Source: Bifidobacterium samirii | Lineage (GTDB): Bacteria > Actinomycetota > Actinomycetes > Actinomycetales > Bifidobacteriaceae | Assembly (NCBI RefSeq): GCF_003952945.1 | Contig: NZ_QXGK01000011.1 | Span: 17,586-81,585 of the forward strand | DNA: 64,000 nt | Direction of reading: 5' to 3' | Shown: positions 1-9,616 of the stretch, in pieces | How the letters are laid out: the number at the start of each line of letters is the position of its first letter | Numbering within the stretch: position 1 is the first letter of the stretch | Notes under the pieces: model-generated | What the model saw: only the letters and a program-made list of their open reading frames with translations | The model's database searches: none | Told to the model about the DNA's origin: nothing | Program-made: the position numbers and the translations under genes

Positions 1-524
1 ATCGGGTCTCCGAACACGCGCAGTCCGGCGTTGCGCAGCGTGGTGCCGGTGGACACGACGTCGGCGATCAGGTCGGCGACGCCCAGCTGGACGGACGATT
101 CGACGGCGCCGTCGAGGTGGATGGTCTCGGCGTCGATGCCGTGCTCGACCAGATAGTCGTGCACGAGCTTGTCGAACGACGTGGCGACGCGCTTGCCGTC
201 GATGTCGGCCAGCGACGAGATCGGGGAGTCGTTCGGCGCGGCGAAGCGGAACGTGGATTCGCCGAAGCCGAGCTCCATGTGCTCGACCGCCTCGGTGCCC
301 GAGTTGAGCAGCAGGTCGTGCCCGGTGATGCCCACGTCGATGGTGCCGCGGCCCACGTACACCGCGATGTCGAGCGGCCGCAGGTAGAACAGTTCCACGT
401 CGTTGTCGGGGTCCTCGACCACGAGTTGGCGCAGGTTCGAGCGCAGACGGTAGCCGGCCTCGGCCAGCAGCGTCCACGCGGGTTCGGAGAGCATGCCCTT
501 GTTGGGCACAGCGATTCTCAGCAT
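1..524 (-). CDS. hisG: ATP phosphoribosyltransferase, partial
   Basis: First enzyme of histidine synthesis: joins PRPP to ATP to give phosphoribosyl-ATP. The visible 174 codons start [10 protein letters not shown] and contain the segment [16 protein letters not shown], typical of the HisG catalytic core. The carboxy end lies beyond the left edge of the window, so it cannot be told whether this is the long form with a C-terminal regulatory ACT-like domain. The gene follows hisE by 22 bases on the same strand, which fits co-transcription of the first two pathway steps. The ATG at 522-524 is the natural start because the family begins at the LRIA(V/L)P strand. Confidence 0.93.
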   Translation of the reverse strand, partial: MLRIAVPNKGMLSEPAWTLLAEAGYRLRSNLRQLVVEDPDNDVELFYLRPLDIAVYVGRGTIDVGITGHDLLLNSGTEAVEHMELGFGESTFRFAAPNDSPISSLADIDGKRVATSFDKLVHDYLVEHGIDAETIHLDGAVESSVQLGVADLIADVVSTGTTLRNAGLRVFGDP

Positions 525-546
525 GTCGTGTCCTTCCGGATTCCTG

Positions 547-810
547 TCACAGGTGCTTGTAGACGTCCTCGAGGGTGATGCCGCGGTTGATCATCATCAC
601 CTGCAGATGGTAGATCAGCTGGCTCATCTCCTCGGCGGTGCGGTCCGCGCCCTCGTATTCAGCTGCGATCCACGTCTCGGAGGCCTCCTCGACGATCTTC
701 TTGCCGATGAAATGGGCGCCCTTGTCCAGCTCCTCCACCGTCAGGGATCCGGCCGGACGGGTGGCGGCCTTCTCGCTGAGCTCCGCGAACAGGGATTCGA
801 ATGTCTTCAT
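547..810 (-). CDS. hisE: Phosphoribosyl-ATP pyrophosphatase
   Basis: Removes pyrophosphate from phosphoribosyl-ATP, the second step of histidine synthesis. The 87-residue protein is the usual length for a stand-alone HisE. It carries the metal-binding helix [14 protein letters not shown] followed by [14 protein letters not shown], the MazG-like nucleotide pyrophosphatase signature. HisI is encoded separately near 8.3 kb, so this organism has split HisI and HisE. The gene sits between rpe (80-base gap) and hisG (22-base gap), all on the minus strand. Confidence 0.95.
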   Translation of the reverse strand: MKTFESLFAELSEKAATRPAGSLTVEELDKGAHFIGKKIVEEASETWIAAEYEGADRTAEEMSQLIYHLQVMMINRGITLEDVYKHL

Positions 811-890
811 GCTGGGTACCGTCCTTGCATTGTGTCGGTTACGCCGCGGCCGGGGCGCGAGGCCCCGGCCGCGGTCGGGAAAATCATTGG

Positions 891-1559
891 TTAGGCGCGG
901 AAGGCGACCTGCGCCTTGTCGCGGATGTCGTCGATGGCCTGGGCCGGGCTCTCGGCGCCGTACACGGCGGAGCCGGCCACGAGCACGTCGGCGCCGGCCT
1001 CGGCCACGATGTGCGCGGTGGACGGGCTGACGCCGCCGTCGACCTGGATCTTGACGTCGAGGCCGCGGCGGGTGATCTCGTCGCGCAGGCGACGGACCTT
1101 GGCCATCTGGTTGCCGAGGAACTTCTGGCCGCCGAAGCCGGGCTCGACGGTCATGATGAGGATCATGTCGAACTCGTCGAGGATGTCGAAGATCGGCTCG
1201 ACCGGTTCGGCCGGGCGCACGGCGAAGCAGGCCTTGACGCCCATCTCGCGCAGCTGGCGGGCCAGACGCACCGGGGCGTGGGTGGCGCCCATGTGGAAGG
1301 TGACGGAGTAGGCGCCGCACTTGGCGAACTCGGGGGCCCAGCGGTCCGGGTCCTCGATCATCAGGTGCACGTCGACCTTGAGGTCGGTGACCTCGCAGAT
1401 GCGCTTGACGATCGGCTCGCCGAGGGTCAGGTTCGGGACGAAGTGGTGGTCCATCACGTCCACGTGGACGAGATCGGCGTTGGAGATGGCCTTGAGGTCG
1501 CGCTCGAGATTGCAGAAGTCGGCGGACAGGATGCTGGGGGCGATTTCGATAGTGCTCAT
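891..1559 (-). CDS. rpe: Ribulose-phosphate 3-epimerase
   Basis: Interconverts ribulose 5-phosphate and xylulose 5-phosphate; in bifidobacteria xylulose 5-phosphate is the substrate of the phosphoketolase pathway. The 222-residue TIM barrel shows [10 protein letters not shown] at the first strand, the metal-binding [12 protein letters not shown] motif and the phosphate-binding [10 protein letters not shown] loop. The ATG at 1559 was chosen because the family starts only a few residues before [10 protein letters not shown]; an in-frame codon at 1622 would add 21 unrelated residues. It lies between lgt (100-base gap) and hisE. Confidence 0.96.
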   Translation of the reverse strand: MSTIEIAPSILSADFCNLERDLKAISNADLVHVDVMDHHFVPNLTLGEPIVKRICEVTDLKVDVHLMIEDPDRWAPEFAKCGAYSVTFHMGATHAPVRLARQLREMGVKACFAVRPAEPVEPIFDILDEFDMILIMTVEPGFGGQKFLGNQMAKVRRLRDEITRRGLDVKIQVDGGVSPSTAHIVAEAGADVLVAGSAVYGAESPAQAIDDIRDKAQVAFRA

Positions 1560-1659
1560 GAGGTTCCATTCTAGGCAGTCTGAACGACGAGACGCGCACG
1601 ATGCGGGAATCCCGCCGTCCATACCGCCTGTCGTCTTCCGGTTATGTGCGGTGCGTCGG

Positions 1660-2601
1660 TCAGCGCGCGGCCTTGGCGGCCTTCGCCGCCGCGGCGCGCT
1701 CCTCCTCGGCCTTGGCCCGTTCGAGCTCGTCGGCGGTCACGTCGGTGAGCCGGTCGACGAGCGGTCCGCGGTCGGAGCCGTAGCGCCACAGGGCGGCGAA
1801 CAGCGCGCATCCGAGCGCGAAGCACAGGATCGCGGTCCACACGTTGATCCGCAGGCCCAGCACGATCGTGGAGTAGTTGATGCGGATCGACTCGATCCAC
1901 GTGCGGCCCAGTCCGTACCACATGAGGTACATGGCGAACTGCTGGCCGGCCTTGAGCGTGGACGCGAGCCGGTGGCCGATCCATACGATCAGCGCGGCGC
2001 CGATCAGGTTCCAGATCATCTCGTACAGGAACGTCGGGTGGAACAGCGTGTCGGTGGGGCACGCCTGTCCGTCGTAGCACACCTCGGTCTTGCCGATCGC
2101 GTCCGCGTCGTTGAGCTTGAGACCCCACGGCAGGGTCGTCGGGCTGCCGTACAGCTCCTGGTTGAACCAGTTGCCGAGCCGGCCGATCGCCTGGGCGACC
2201 ATGAGGGCCGGAGCGATCGCGTCGGCGAGTAGCGCGAACGGGTAGCGGCGGTGCCGGCACCACAGGAACGCGGCCAGCGTGCCCACGGAGATGCCTCCGA
2301 AGATCGCCATGCCGCCCTCCCACACCTTGAGGATGTTGGTCAGGTCGCCGCTGGGCGGGAAGTACTGGCCGGGTGTGGTGATGCAGTGGTACAGGCGGGC
2401 GCCGACCAGGCCGCAGGGCACGGCGACGAGCGTCGTGTCGAGGACCTGGTCGAATGTGCCGCCGCAGCGCTTCCACCGTTTGGTGAGGATCGCCACGGCG
2501 ACGCAGATGCCGATGAGGATGCAGATCGCGTACATGCGGATGGTCAGCGGGCCAACCTTGAAGTACGAGAACGTGGGCGAGGGGATGTAAGCCAGATTCA
2601 T
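1660..2601 (-). CDS. lgt: Prolipoprotein diacylglyceryl transferase
   Basis: Membrane enzyme that transfers diacylglycerol from phosphatidylglycerol to the lipobox cysteine of prolipoproteins; it would be needed for the lipoprotein at 41.2 kb. The 313-residue protein has about seven hydrophobic segments. It shows the Lgt signature GRLGNWFNQELYG, the GGMAIFGG loop and HPTFLYEMIWN. A charged, alanine-rich cytoplasmic tail (KAEEERAAAAKAAKAA) extends the C-terminus, as is common in actinobacteria. It follows trpA by only 9 bases, so it is probably part of the trp transcript. Confidence 0.96.
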   Translation of the reverse strand: MNLAYIPSPTFSYFKVGPLTIRMYAICILIGICVAVAILTKRWKRCGGTFDQVLDTTLVAVPCGLVGARLYHCITTPGQYFPPSGDLTNILKVWEGGMAIFGGISVGTLAAFLWCRHRRYPFALLADAIAPALMVAQAIGRLGNWFNQELYGSPTTLPWGLKLNDADAIGKTEVCYDGQACPTDTLFHPTFLYEMIWNLIGAALIVWIGHRLASTLKAGQQFAMYLMWYGLGRTWIESIRINYSTIVLGLRINVWTAILCFALGCALFAALWRYGSDRGPLVDRLTDVTADELERAKAEEERAAAAKAAKAAR

Positions 2602-2610
2602 ACCGTCAGA

Positions 2611-3483
2611 TTAACGCGCGTTGTGGATGCCGTCGGCCAGCGCCTCGGCCTTGGCGGCCAGGTCGCGCAGTCCGTCGGCCCTGTCTCGCACTCCCCTGCC
2701 GTCGTCCGACAGCAGCGTGTGCACGAGCGCCGATCCGACGATCACGCCGTCCGCGTAGCGGCCGACTTGCGCGCCCTGCTCCGGCGTCGACACGCCGATG
2801 CCGACGCACACATTGGCCGCGCCGGCCGCACGGGTGCGTGCGACGAGCGTCTCCGGGGACGTGCCGAGCGTGTCGCGTTCGCCGGTGACGCCCATGCGGG
2901 ACGCCGCGTACACGAAGCCGCGCGCGTTGTCCGCCACGACGGCGAGACGCTTGTCGGACGAGTCGGGCGAGACGAGGAACACACGGTCGAGGCCGTGCCG
3001 GTCGGACGCCTCGATCCACTCCCCCGCCTCGTCGGGAATCAGGTCGGGGGTGATCAGTCCGGCGCCGCCGGCGTTCTCGAAGTCGCGGGCGAAGCGCTCG
3101 ACGCCGTAGTGGTAGATGAGGTTCCAGTAGCTCATGACCAGCGGCACGCCGCCGGCTTCGGCGACCGTCTCGACCGCGTGAAACACGCCGGCGATGCGTT
3201 CGCCGTTGTCGAGCGCGATCTGGCTGGCGGCCTGGATGACCGGGCCGTCCATCACCGGATCGGAGTACGGCAGGCCGATCTCGACCGCGTCGACGCCGTG
3301 TTCGACCATCGTGCGCAGCGCGTCGAGCGACGTGTCGGGATCGGGGAATCCGTACGGCAGGTAGCCGATGAACGCCGGCTGGTTGCGCGCCTTGAACCGG
3401 GCGAACATCGCCTCGGTGGGGCTTTCGCGGTGGCTGATGCCCAGCGGCTGGCCGGAGGGCGTGATGGTTGCGTTGTCCGTCAT
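2611..3483 (-). CDS. trpA: Tryptophan synthase alpha subunit
   Basis: Cleaves indole-3-glycerol phosphate to indole and glyceraldehyde 3-phosphate; the indole is channelled to TrpB. The 290-residue TIM barrel has GYLPYGFPDPDTS, the catalytic EIGLPYSDPVMDGP segment and a GIGVSTPEQ phosphate-binding region. The ATG at 3481-3483 is 20 bases after the trpCB stop and gives the expected length; the open frame upstream of it is antisense noise of trpCB. The family's first catalytic Glu and second catalytic Asp both appear present. Confidence 0.95.
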   Translation of the reverse strand: MTDNATITPSGQPLGISHRESPTEAMFARFKARNQPAFIGYLPYGFPDPDTSLDALRTMVEHGVDAVEIGLPYSDPVMDGPVIQAASQIALDNGERIAGVFHAVETVAEAGGVPLVMSYWNLIYHYGVERFARDFENAGGAGLITPDLIPDEAGEWIEASDRHGLDRVFLVSPDSSDKRLAVVADNARGFVYAASRMGVTGERDTLGTSPETLVARTRAAGAANVCVGIGVSTPEQGAQVGRYADGVIVGSALVHTLLSDDGRGVRDRADGLRDLAAKAEALADGIHNAR

Positions 3484-3503
3484 GTCCGTGTCTCCTCTTC
3501 CTC

Positions 3504-5588
3504 TCACGCGTTGTCGCCGTGCGCGCCGGTCACGTCGAGCGCCTTGGCCTGGTCCTCGGTCAGGTAGCCGAACCACTTGCCTGCGGTGGCCATGTCCTTG
3601 TCGCCGCGGCCGGAGATGTTGACGATCATCACGGCCTTGTCGTAGCCCTTCGCCTTGAGGTCGGCGGCGGCCTTGTAGGCGCCGGCGACCGCGTGCGAGC
3701 TTTCGATGGCGGGGATGATGCCTTCGGTGCGGCTCAGGTCGCGGAACGCGTCCATCGCCTCGGCGTCGGTGGCCCACGAGTAGTTGACGCGGCCGAGCTC
3801 CTTGAGCCATGCGTGCTCGGGGCCGACGGACGCGTAGTCGAGTCCGGCGGAGATGGAGTACGTGTCGAGGGTCTGGCCCTCCTCGTTCTCCAGCAGGTAG
3901 CTCATCGCGCCCTGGAACATGCCGAGCTGTCCGGTGCCGGGGGCGAATCGGATGGCGTGGCGGCCCGATTCGGGGCCGTTGCCGCCGGCCTCGTAGCCGT
4001 ACAGGTTGACGCGGTCGTCGTCGAGGAACGCGTTCATCACGCCGATCGCGTTGGAGCCGCCGCCCACGCATGCGCACACCGCATCCGGATGGTCGATGCC
4101 GTACCAGTCGCGCAGCTGCTCCTTGGCCTCCTCGCCGATGATCTTCTGGAAGTCGCGCACCATCGCCGGGAACGGGTGCGGTCCGGCGACCGTGCCGAGC
4201 AGGTAGTGCGTGTCGGCCACGTTGGTGACCCAGTCGCGCAGCGCCTCGTTGATCGCGTCCTTGAGGATGCGGTCGCCCAGCGTCACCTCCACGACCTCGG
4301 CGCCGAGCATGCGCATGCGGGCCACGTTGAGCGCCTGGCGGCGCGCGTCAATCTGGCCCATGTACACGCGACACTTGAGGCCCAGCATCGCGCACACCGT
4401 GGCGGTGGCCACGCCGTGCTGGCCGGCTCCGGTCTCGGCGATCACGCGCGTCTTGCCCATGCGCTTGACGAGCAGCGCCTGGCCGAGCGCGTTGTTGATC
4501 TTGTGCGCGCCCGTATGGTTGAGGTCCTCGCGCTTGAGGAAGATGCGCGCGTCCAGTCCGGTGCGTTCCCTGACGAGGGAGGCGAAGCGCGGCGCCTCGG
4601 TCAGCGGGCTCTGGCGTCCCACGTAACGCTGCTGCAGTTCCATGAACTCGCGGTGGAACTCCGGGTCGGCCTTCGCCTCGGCGTAGACGCGTTCCAGTTC
4701 ATCCAATGCGGTGATCAGCGCCTCCGGCACGTACCGGCCGCCGAATCGTCCGAAATACGGTCCCTCATGCTCGCTCAGAGGGGTGCTTTCCGATGCCTTC
4801 ACTCTCGTTCCTGCCTTTACCAGTCGTTCCACCGCAAGTCGGTGGTCGTCGGCGGTGGCCACGCCCTCGCCGACCAGCACCGCGTCGGCTCCGGCGCGGG
4901 CGTAGTCCTCCAGTTCCACGGCGCCGAACACGCCCGATTCCGCCACGCGGATCACGTCGTCCGGCAGGTCGGCCGCCAGTTCGGCGTACCGGGTCACGTC
5001 CACGCGCAGGTCCTTGAGATTGCGCGCGTTGATGCCGATGATGCGCGCACCGGCCGCGACCGCCCGAGCGATCTCCTCGCGCGTGTGCGTCTCGACCAAC
5101 ACGCGCATGCCCAGTTCGTGAGCCAGATCCAGCAGCGACTTCAGCCGCGCGTCGTCCAATGCGGTGACGATGAGCAGGATGAGGTCGGCGCCGTGGGCGC
5201 GCGCCTCGTACACCTGGTAGTCGGTGACGATGAAGTCCTTGCGCAGCACCGGGACGTCGACGGCGGCACGCACCGCGTCCAGATCGGTCAGACTGCCGAG
5301 GAAGCGGCGGCCTTCGGTGAGCACCGATATCGCGGCGGCACCGCCCTGCGCGTATTCGCGGGCCAGTGCGCCCGGATCGTCGATGTCGGTCAGATGGCCT
5401 TTGGACGGGGACGCGCGCTTGATCTCGGCGATCACGGGGATGCCGTCTGCGCGCCTGAGCCATCGCGTCGCGTCGATCGGGGCCGGGGCCGCCAGCGCGG
5501 CCTTCCTGACGTCATCGAGTGACACGGTGCGTTCGCGGGCCTGCTGGTCCTCCAGCGCGCCCGCGACCAGTTCGTCCAATACCGACAT
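3504..5588 (-). CDS. trpCB: Fused indole-3-glycerol-phosphate synthase / tryptophan synthase beta subunit
   Basis: One 694-residue chain carries two successive tryptophan-pathway enzymes. Residues about 1-264 are Trp[40 protein letters not shown] and ESGV are all present. Residues about 275-694 are Trp[18 protein letters not shown], then [14 protein letters not shown] with the PLP-binding lysine at 363, and the glycine-rich GGGSNAIG phosphate clamp. No stop or frameshift separates the halves, and the linker is only about ten residues ([10 protein letters not shown]). TrpA follows 20 bases downstream. The ATG at 5588 precedes the canonical MSVLDELV start and follows an AGGGAGGAT-like ribosome site. 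Confidence 0.95.
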   Translation of the reverse strand: MSVLDELVAGALEDQQARERTVSLDDVRKAALAAPAPIDATRWLRRADGIPVIAEIKRASPSKGHLTDIDDPGALAREYAQGGAAAISVLTEGRRFLGSLTDLDAVRAAVDVPVLRKDFIVTDYQVYEARAHGADLILLIVTALDDARLKSLLDLAHELGMRVLVETHTREEIARAVAAGARIIGINARNLKDLRVDVTRYAELAADLPDDVIRVAESGVFGAVELEDYARAGADAVLVGEGVATADDHRLAVERLVKAGTRVKASESTPLSEHEGPYFGRFGGRYVPEALITALDELERVYAEAKADPEFHREFMELQQRYVGRQSPLTEAPRFASLVRERTGLDARIFLKREDLNHTGAHKINNALGQALLVKRMGKTRVIAETGAGQHGVATATVCAMLGLKCRVYMGQIDARRQALNVARMRMLGAEVVEVTLGDRILKDAINEALRDWVTNVADTHYLLGTVAGPHPFPAMVRDFQKIIGEEAKEQLRDWYGIDHPDAVCACVGGGSNAIGVMNAFLDDDRVNLYGYEAGGNGPESGRHAIRFAPGTGQLGMFQGAMSYLLENEEGQTLDTYSISAGLDYASVGPEHAWLKELGRVNYSWATDAEAMDAFRDLSRTEGIIPAIESSHAVAGAYKAAADLKAKGYDKAVMIVNISGRGDKDMATAGKWFGYLTEDQAKALDVTGAHGDNA

Positions 5589-5789
5589 GATCCTCCCTTT
5601 CGTTGGTCGATCATGCGACACTGTAGGCCATTTCGTCACATTCCGACCAGGGCCGTCCTACATTCCGGGCACTCCGCGGATATGAGCCAGTTGCGTCGGA
5701 TCGAAATGCCGGTCGGATTTCCGCACATAGAAGCGCACGGAGTTGTAGCATCGACGTTCGAACGAGTATTCCGACCGATCGGAGATGCG

Positions 5790-6431
5790 ATGAGCGAAAC
5801 CATCGAGACTGAGCGTCTGCTGCTGCGCCCGTGGAGGGCCGACGACCGGGCCGAGGCAGAGTCGCTGTTCGGGTATGCTTCGGATCAGCGGATCGGGCCG
5901 TTGTGCGGCTGGCCGCCGCATGGGGATGTGGAGGAGAGCATGGGGGTCATCCGGAACGTGTTCTCGGTCGAGAACAATTGGGCCGTCACCATCCGGGACG
6001 CCGCGTCGGCGGGTGTCGGCGTCAGCGAGCCGGTTGGGTGCATCGATCTGAAGCCGATGCGTCACTTTGACGGGAATGGCGAACCGGGTTCCATGATCGA
6101 TGAACGGTATGTCCGCTATGCCGATGGGAATGTGCTGGAGGTCGGCTACTGGGTCGGCTGCCCGTTCTGGGGCAAGGGATACATGCCCGAGGCGCTGCGT
6201 GCCGTGTTCGGCTACGCGTTCGACGTGCTGCATGTGGACGCCGTGTGGGGCGCCCACTACGTCGAGAACACGCAGTCCGGCCGTGTGATGGAGAAGTGCG
6301 GCATGACGGTCGCCGGCCAGTTGAAGCATCATCGGTTCCCGTTGATCGGCGAATACCATGACGAGACGCTCCGCATCATCACCGCCGACGAATGGAAGGC
6401 GACGCGATCGGCCGCATCGGCCGTCCGATGA
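5790..6431 (+). CDS. GNAT-family N-acetyltransferase, RimJ/RimL type
   Basis: Acetyl-CoA dependent acetyltransferase of 213 residues. The N-terminus ETERLLLRPWRADDRAEAE is the hallmark of the RimJ/RimL subgroup, and GYWVGCPFWGKGYMPEALRAV contains the acetyl-CoA binding loop (GKGYM in place of the common GxGxA). VENTQSGRVMEKCGM is the conserved end of the fold. The substrate, a protein N-terminus or a small amine, cannot be deduced. The ATG at 5790 is preferred because the family begins there; an earlier in-frame start at 5613 gives a non-homologous extension. The gene is convergent with trpE and shares its terminator. Confidence 0.88.
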   Translation: MSETIETERLLLRPWRADDRAEAESLFGYASDQRIGPLCGWPPHGDVEESMGVIRNVFSVENNWAVTIRDAASAGVGVSEPVGCIDLKPMRHFDGNGEPGSMIDERYVRYADGNVLEVGYWVGCPFWGKGYMPEALRAVFGYAFDVLHVDAVWGAHYVENTQSGRVMEKCGMTVAGQLKHHRFPLIGEYHDETLRIITADEWKATRSAASAVR

Positions 6432-6464
6432 TCGTGGCGACCGTGCCGGCGGACCGGATATGCG

Positions 6465-6511
6465 AATGAGCCCGGTGCGACTCTCCAGAGGAGGGCTGCA
6501 CCGGGCTCATT
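6465..6511. terminator. Bidirectional terminator hairpin between a GNAT gene and trpE
   Basis: A perfect 14-base inverted repeat (AATGAGCCCGGTGC at 6465-6478 and its complement at 6498-6511) encloses a 19-base loop. It lies between the convergent stops at 6431 and 6536. There is no long T-run, so its efficiency is inferred from position and stem strength. Confidence 0.7.
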
Positions 6512-6535
6512 CATACGGCGTATGCCGGCGAGACG

Positions 6536-8092
6536 CTACAGTGCGCGCAGCTGGGCGGCGATCTTCACCGCCTCGACGCTGGCCGCGGCCTTGTTGCGGG
6601 TCTCGGTCCATTCGGTCTCGGGCACGGAGTCGAGCACGATGCCGGCGCCGGCCTGCACGCTCGCCTCATGGTCGCGGATGAATGCGGTGCGGATCGCGAT
6701 GGCCATGTCGAGGTTGCCGGACAGGTCGAAGTAGCCGACGGTGCCGCCGTAGATGCCGCGGTCGGCCGGTTCCAGCTCGTCGATGATCTCGACCGCGCGC
6801 GGTTTGGGCGCGCCGGACAGCGTGCCGGCCGGGAACGCGGACGTGAACACGTCGAACGCGCTCATATCCGCGTTCACGCGTCCGGTGACGGTCGAGCAGA
6901 TGTGCATGATGTGGCTGAACCGTTTGATGTCCATGAGCGAGACGACCTCCACGCTGGTCGGGTCGCACACGCGGCTCAGGTCGTTGCGGGCGAGGTCGAC
7001 GAGCATGATGTGCTCGCTGCGCTCCTTGGGATCGGCGAGCAGCTCCTTCGCGAGGCGCGCGTCCTCCTCCGGCGTGGCGCCGCGAGGGCGGGAGCCGGCG
7101 ATCGGGAACGTCATCGCATGCCCGCGGTCGACCTTGATGAGCGTCTCGGGGCTGGAGCCGATCACGGTGAAGTCACGGCCCTCGGCGTCGGTGAGCGCCA
7201 TGAAGTACATGTACGGGCTGGGGTTGAGCGTGCGCAGCACGCGGTACACGTCGAACGGGTCGGCCGGCGAGTTGATGTCGAGCCGCTGGGAGATGACGAC
7301 CTGGAAGACGTCGCCGTCGACGATATGCCGTTTCGCCGATTCAACGGCCTGCTCGTAACGGTCCTTCTCGGTGCGGAAGCGCAGTTCGGGCTGGGCGACG
7401 GACTGGTCGAGCACGTTGACGCGCGCCTCGCCGTCGGTCGGCGTGGCCGCGTCGCGCTGCATGCGGTCGAGCCGGGCGACGGCCTCGTCGTAGGCGGCGT
7501 CGGCGCGGGTGGGACGGTCGTCGACGTTGACCGCGTTCGCGATGAGCCACACCGAGCCGGACACGTGGTCGACGACGGCGATGTCGGTCGCCAGGGCGAG
7601 CACGGTCTCCGGCTGTCCGGTCTCGTCGGGCGCTTCGGCGCGCAGCGTCGGCTCCCAATGCCGGATCGCGTCCCAGCCGACCGTGCCGACCAGTCCGCTG
7701 GTCAGGTTCGGCAGGCCGTCGACATGCGGCGCCTTGAGGATGTCGAGCGTCGCGCGTGCGACGTCGATCACGTCGCCGTGCTCGGGCACGCCGGCCGGCA
7801 CGGCGCCCAGCCAGTCGGCCCGGCCGCCGTTGGAGCGCAGCTGCGCCATCGCGTGCACGCCGATGAAGCTGTAGCGGCTCCACGTGCCGCCGTATTCGGC
7901 CGATTCGAGGATGAACGTGCCGCTCCGGCCGCCGGCCAGCCGCTCGTAGAAGCCGACCGGGGTGAGCGAGTCGGCGAGCAGCCGGCGCACGATCGGGATG
8001 ACCCGGTAGCCTTCGTCGGCCAGTTCGTGGAACAGTTCACGGCTCGGCCAGGTCGCTCCCCAGGTCAGTCGTTCGACGCTGCATTCGCTCAT
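6536..8092 (-). CDS. trpE: Anthranilate synthase component I
   Basis: Makes anthranilate from chorismate with ammonia from the glutaminase subunit, which is not in this window. The 518-residue protein carries the chorismate-binding signature ([44 protein letters not shown]). The N-terminal domain has an ILESAE element, part of the tryptophan feedback site in TrpE proteins. The ATG at 8090-8092 overlaps the hisI stop by four bases (ATGA), so translation is probably coupled to hisI. An upstream in-frame start at 8179 would lie inside hisI and is rejected. Confidence 0.95.
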   Translation of the reverse strand: MSECSVERLTWGATWPSRELFHELADEGYRVIPIVRRLLADSLTPVGFYERLAGGRSGTFILESAEYGGTWSRYSFIGVHAMAQLRSNGGRADWLGAVPAGVPEHGDVIDVARATLDILKAPHVDGLPNLTSGLVGTVGWDAIRHWEPTLRAEAPDETGQPETVLALATDIAVVDHVSGSVWLIANAVNVDDRPTRADAAYDEAVARLDRMQRDAATPTDGEARVNVLDQSVAQPELRFRTEKDRYEQAVESAKRHIVDGDVFQVVISQRLDINSPADPFDVYRVLRTLNPSPYMYFMALTDAEGRDFTVIGSSPETLIKVDRGHAMTFPIAGSRPRGATPEEDARLAKELLADPKERSEHIMLVDLARNDLSRVCDPTSVEVVSLMDIKRFSHIMHICSTVTGRVNADMSAFDVFTSAFPAGTLSGAPKPRAVEIIDELEPADRGIYGGTVGYFDLSGNLDMAIAIRTAFIRDHEASVQAGAGIVLDSVPETEWTETRNKAAASVEAVKIAAQLRAL

Positions 8093-8565
8093 GCCCGATC
8101 CTCCTTGCCCGAATCGTCCGAGACATCCGATGCATCCGCTGTCGCCCCTTGCCCGTCGGGGCGGCGGCCTTCGGCGCACGGCAGCGATCCGCCTTCCAGG
8201 AAGCAGGTGCGTTTGCCGGTGTGGCAGGCGGCGCCGACCTGGTCGACCTCGACGAGCAGCGCGTCGCCGTCGCAGTCGAGCGACACGGACTTCACGTACT
8301 GGGCGTGGCCGGACGTGTCGCCCTTGCGCCAGTATTCGCGGCGGGACCGCGACCAGAACACGACGCGTCCGCCGGTCAGGGTGCGTCGCAGCGCCTCATC
8401 GTCCATGTAGCCGACCATGAGCACCTCGCGCGTGTCGTGCTGCTGGACGACGGCCGCGACCAGTCCGCTCGCGTCGCGCTTGAGCCGCGCCGCGATGCGC
8501 GGGTCGAGCGTCGTCGCATTGTCGTATCCGTCGGCCGTCGCGCCGATGCCGTTCACCGTAGTCAT
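8089..8565 (-). CDS. hisI: Phosphoribosyl-AMP cyclohydrolase
   Basis: Opens the purine ring of phosphoribosyl-AMP, the third step of histidine synthesis. The 158-residue chain has the full HisI core: [29 protein letters not shown] and the zinc ligands in DCDGDALL and [10 protein letters not shown]. The last 25 or so residues (after SLPCAEGRR) are an Asp/Ser-rich tail not needed for the fold. The gene begins 65 bases after hisF and its stop overlaps the trpE start, linking histidine and tryptophan genes in one transcript. Confidence 0.95.
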   Translation of the reverse strand: MTTVNGIGATADGYDNATTLDPRIAARLKRDASGLVAAVVQQHDTREVLMVGYMDDEALRRTLTGGRVVFWSRSRREYWRKGDTSGHAQYVKSVSLDCDGDALLVEVDQVGAACHTGKRTCFLEGGSLPCAEGRRPDGQGATADASDVSDDSGKEDRA

Positions 8566-8630
8566 GTCGTTCACTTCGTTCCTGTAGTCCGTTTGTGTCG
8601 TATCGTCCGTATTCCGTGCCGTCGCGCCGG

Positions 8631-9401
8631 TCAGCGCACCGTGTATCCGGCCGCGCGCAGCTCGTCCTTGACTTCGCCGATGGTCACCTTGCCGTAGTGG
8701 AAGATCGACGCGGCGAGCACCGCGTCGGCGCCGGCGTCGATGGCCGGCGGGAAGTCGGAGGCCTTGCCGGCGCCGCCCGATGCGATGATCGGGATCTTCA
8801 CCTCGCGGCGTACGGCGCGGATCATCTCCAGGTCGAATCCCTGCTGCGTGCCGTCGGCGTCCATCGAGTTGAGGAGGATCTCGCCGGCGCCCAGCTCCTC
8901 GGCGCGGCGCGCCCACCATACGGCGTCGATGCCGGTCGACTTGCGGCCGCCCATCGTCGTGACCTCGAATCCGGATTCGGTGTGCCGTTCGCCGCGTTCG
9001 CGCCGCGCGTCGACCGACAGGACCAGCACCTGGTTGCCGAAACGTTCGGCGACGCGGCTGATGAGCGTCGGGTCGTTGATCGCGGCCGTGTTCACGCCGA
9101 CCTTGTCGGCGCCGCAGCGCAGCAGCGAATCCACGTTCTCCGGCGTGCGCACGCCGCCGCCGACGGTCAGCGGGATGAACACCTGCTCGGCGGTCCTGGC
9201 CACGACGTCCACCATCGTGGCGCGATGCGAACTGGATGCGGTCACGTCGAGGAAGGTGAGCTCGTCGGCTCCCTGACGGTAGTATTCGGCGGCGAGCTCG
9301 ACCGGATCGCCGGCGTCGCGCAGGTTCTCGAAATGCACGCCCTTGACCACGCGTCCGGCGTCGACGTCCAGACACGGAATGACTCGCACTGCCAGCGACA
9401 T
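8631..9401 (-). CDS. hisF: Imidazole glycerol phosphate synthase, cyclase subunit
   Basis: Forms imidazole glycerol phosphate and AICAR from PRFAR with ammonia from HisH. The 256-residue barrel starts [21 protein letters not shown] with the catalytic Asp, and has SVDARRE at the position of the second catalytic Asp. LTVGGGVRT and [11 protein letters not shown] are its two phosphate loops. The ATG at 9401 was chosen by homology; the frame stays open to 9434. It is the first gene of hisF-hisI-trpE, and hisH and hisA are elsewhere. Confidence 0.96.
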   Translation of the reverse strand: MSLAVRVIPCLDVDAGRVVKGVHFENLRDAGDPVELAAEYYRQGADELTFLDVTASSSHRATMVDVVARTAEQVFIPLTVGGGVRTPENVDSLLRCGADKVGVNTAAINDPTLISRVAERFGNQVLVLSVDARRERGERHTESGFEVTTMGGRKSTGIDAVWWARRAEELGAGEILLNSMDADGTQQGFDLEMIRAVRREVKIPIIASGGAGKASDFPPAIDAGADAVLAASIFHYGKVTIGEVKDELRAAGYTVR

Positions 9402-9454
9402 ATCCACTCCCCTGTTCGGGCGGCCTGCCCGCATTCCGGGGCGGCCGGTTCGGT

Positions 9455-9477
9455 CGTTACCGTTGTACAGGGTAACG
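9455..9477. promoter_or_regulatory. Palindrome upstream of hisF, possible operator
   Basis: The sequence CGTTACC (9455-9461), nine bases, then GGTAACG (9471-9477) forms a perfect dyad about 55 bases before the hisF start. Read on the minus strand it contains a TACCCT element that could be a -10 box. A regulator-binding site or a promoter is inferred; no family is assigned. Confidence 0.4.
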
Positions 9478-9480
9478 GCG

Positions 9481-9543
9481 TCGGGCCCGGCTGCGCGGCG
9501 GCCGTTCCGTTTGGTGGAACGGCCGCCACGCAGCCGGGCCCGA
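9481..9543 (-). terminator. Strong hairpin terminator after the HAD phosphatase gene
   Basis: Arms at 9481-9508 and 9516-9543 pair almost without fault (28 bases, one mismatch) around a seven-base loop. It lies 74 bases past the stop of the minus-strand HAD gene and just before the hisF promoter region. No U-tract follows, as is common for terminators in GC-rich actinobacteria. Confidence 0.7.
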
Positions 9544-9616
9544 TCGCACGCCGGCGCCGATGGACGTACGACGCATATCCGTCAGCGACTCGCGTGCCGT
9601 CGCATCGTCGCGACGG

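Noticed and set aside
5757-5776. A GTTCGAAC palindrome near 5755 taken as a second LexA box
   Set aside because: The second half-site (ATTCCGA) departs from GTTCGA and the gene downstream is not an SOS gene.
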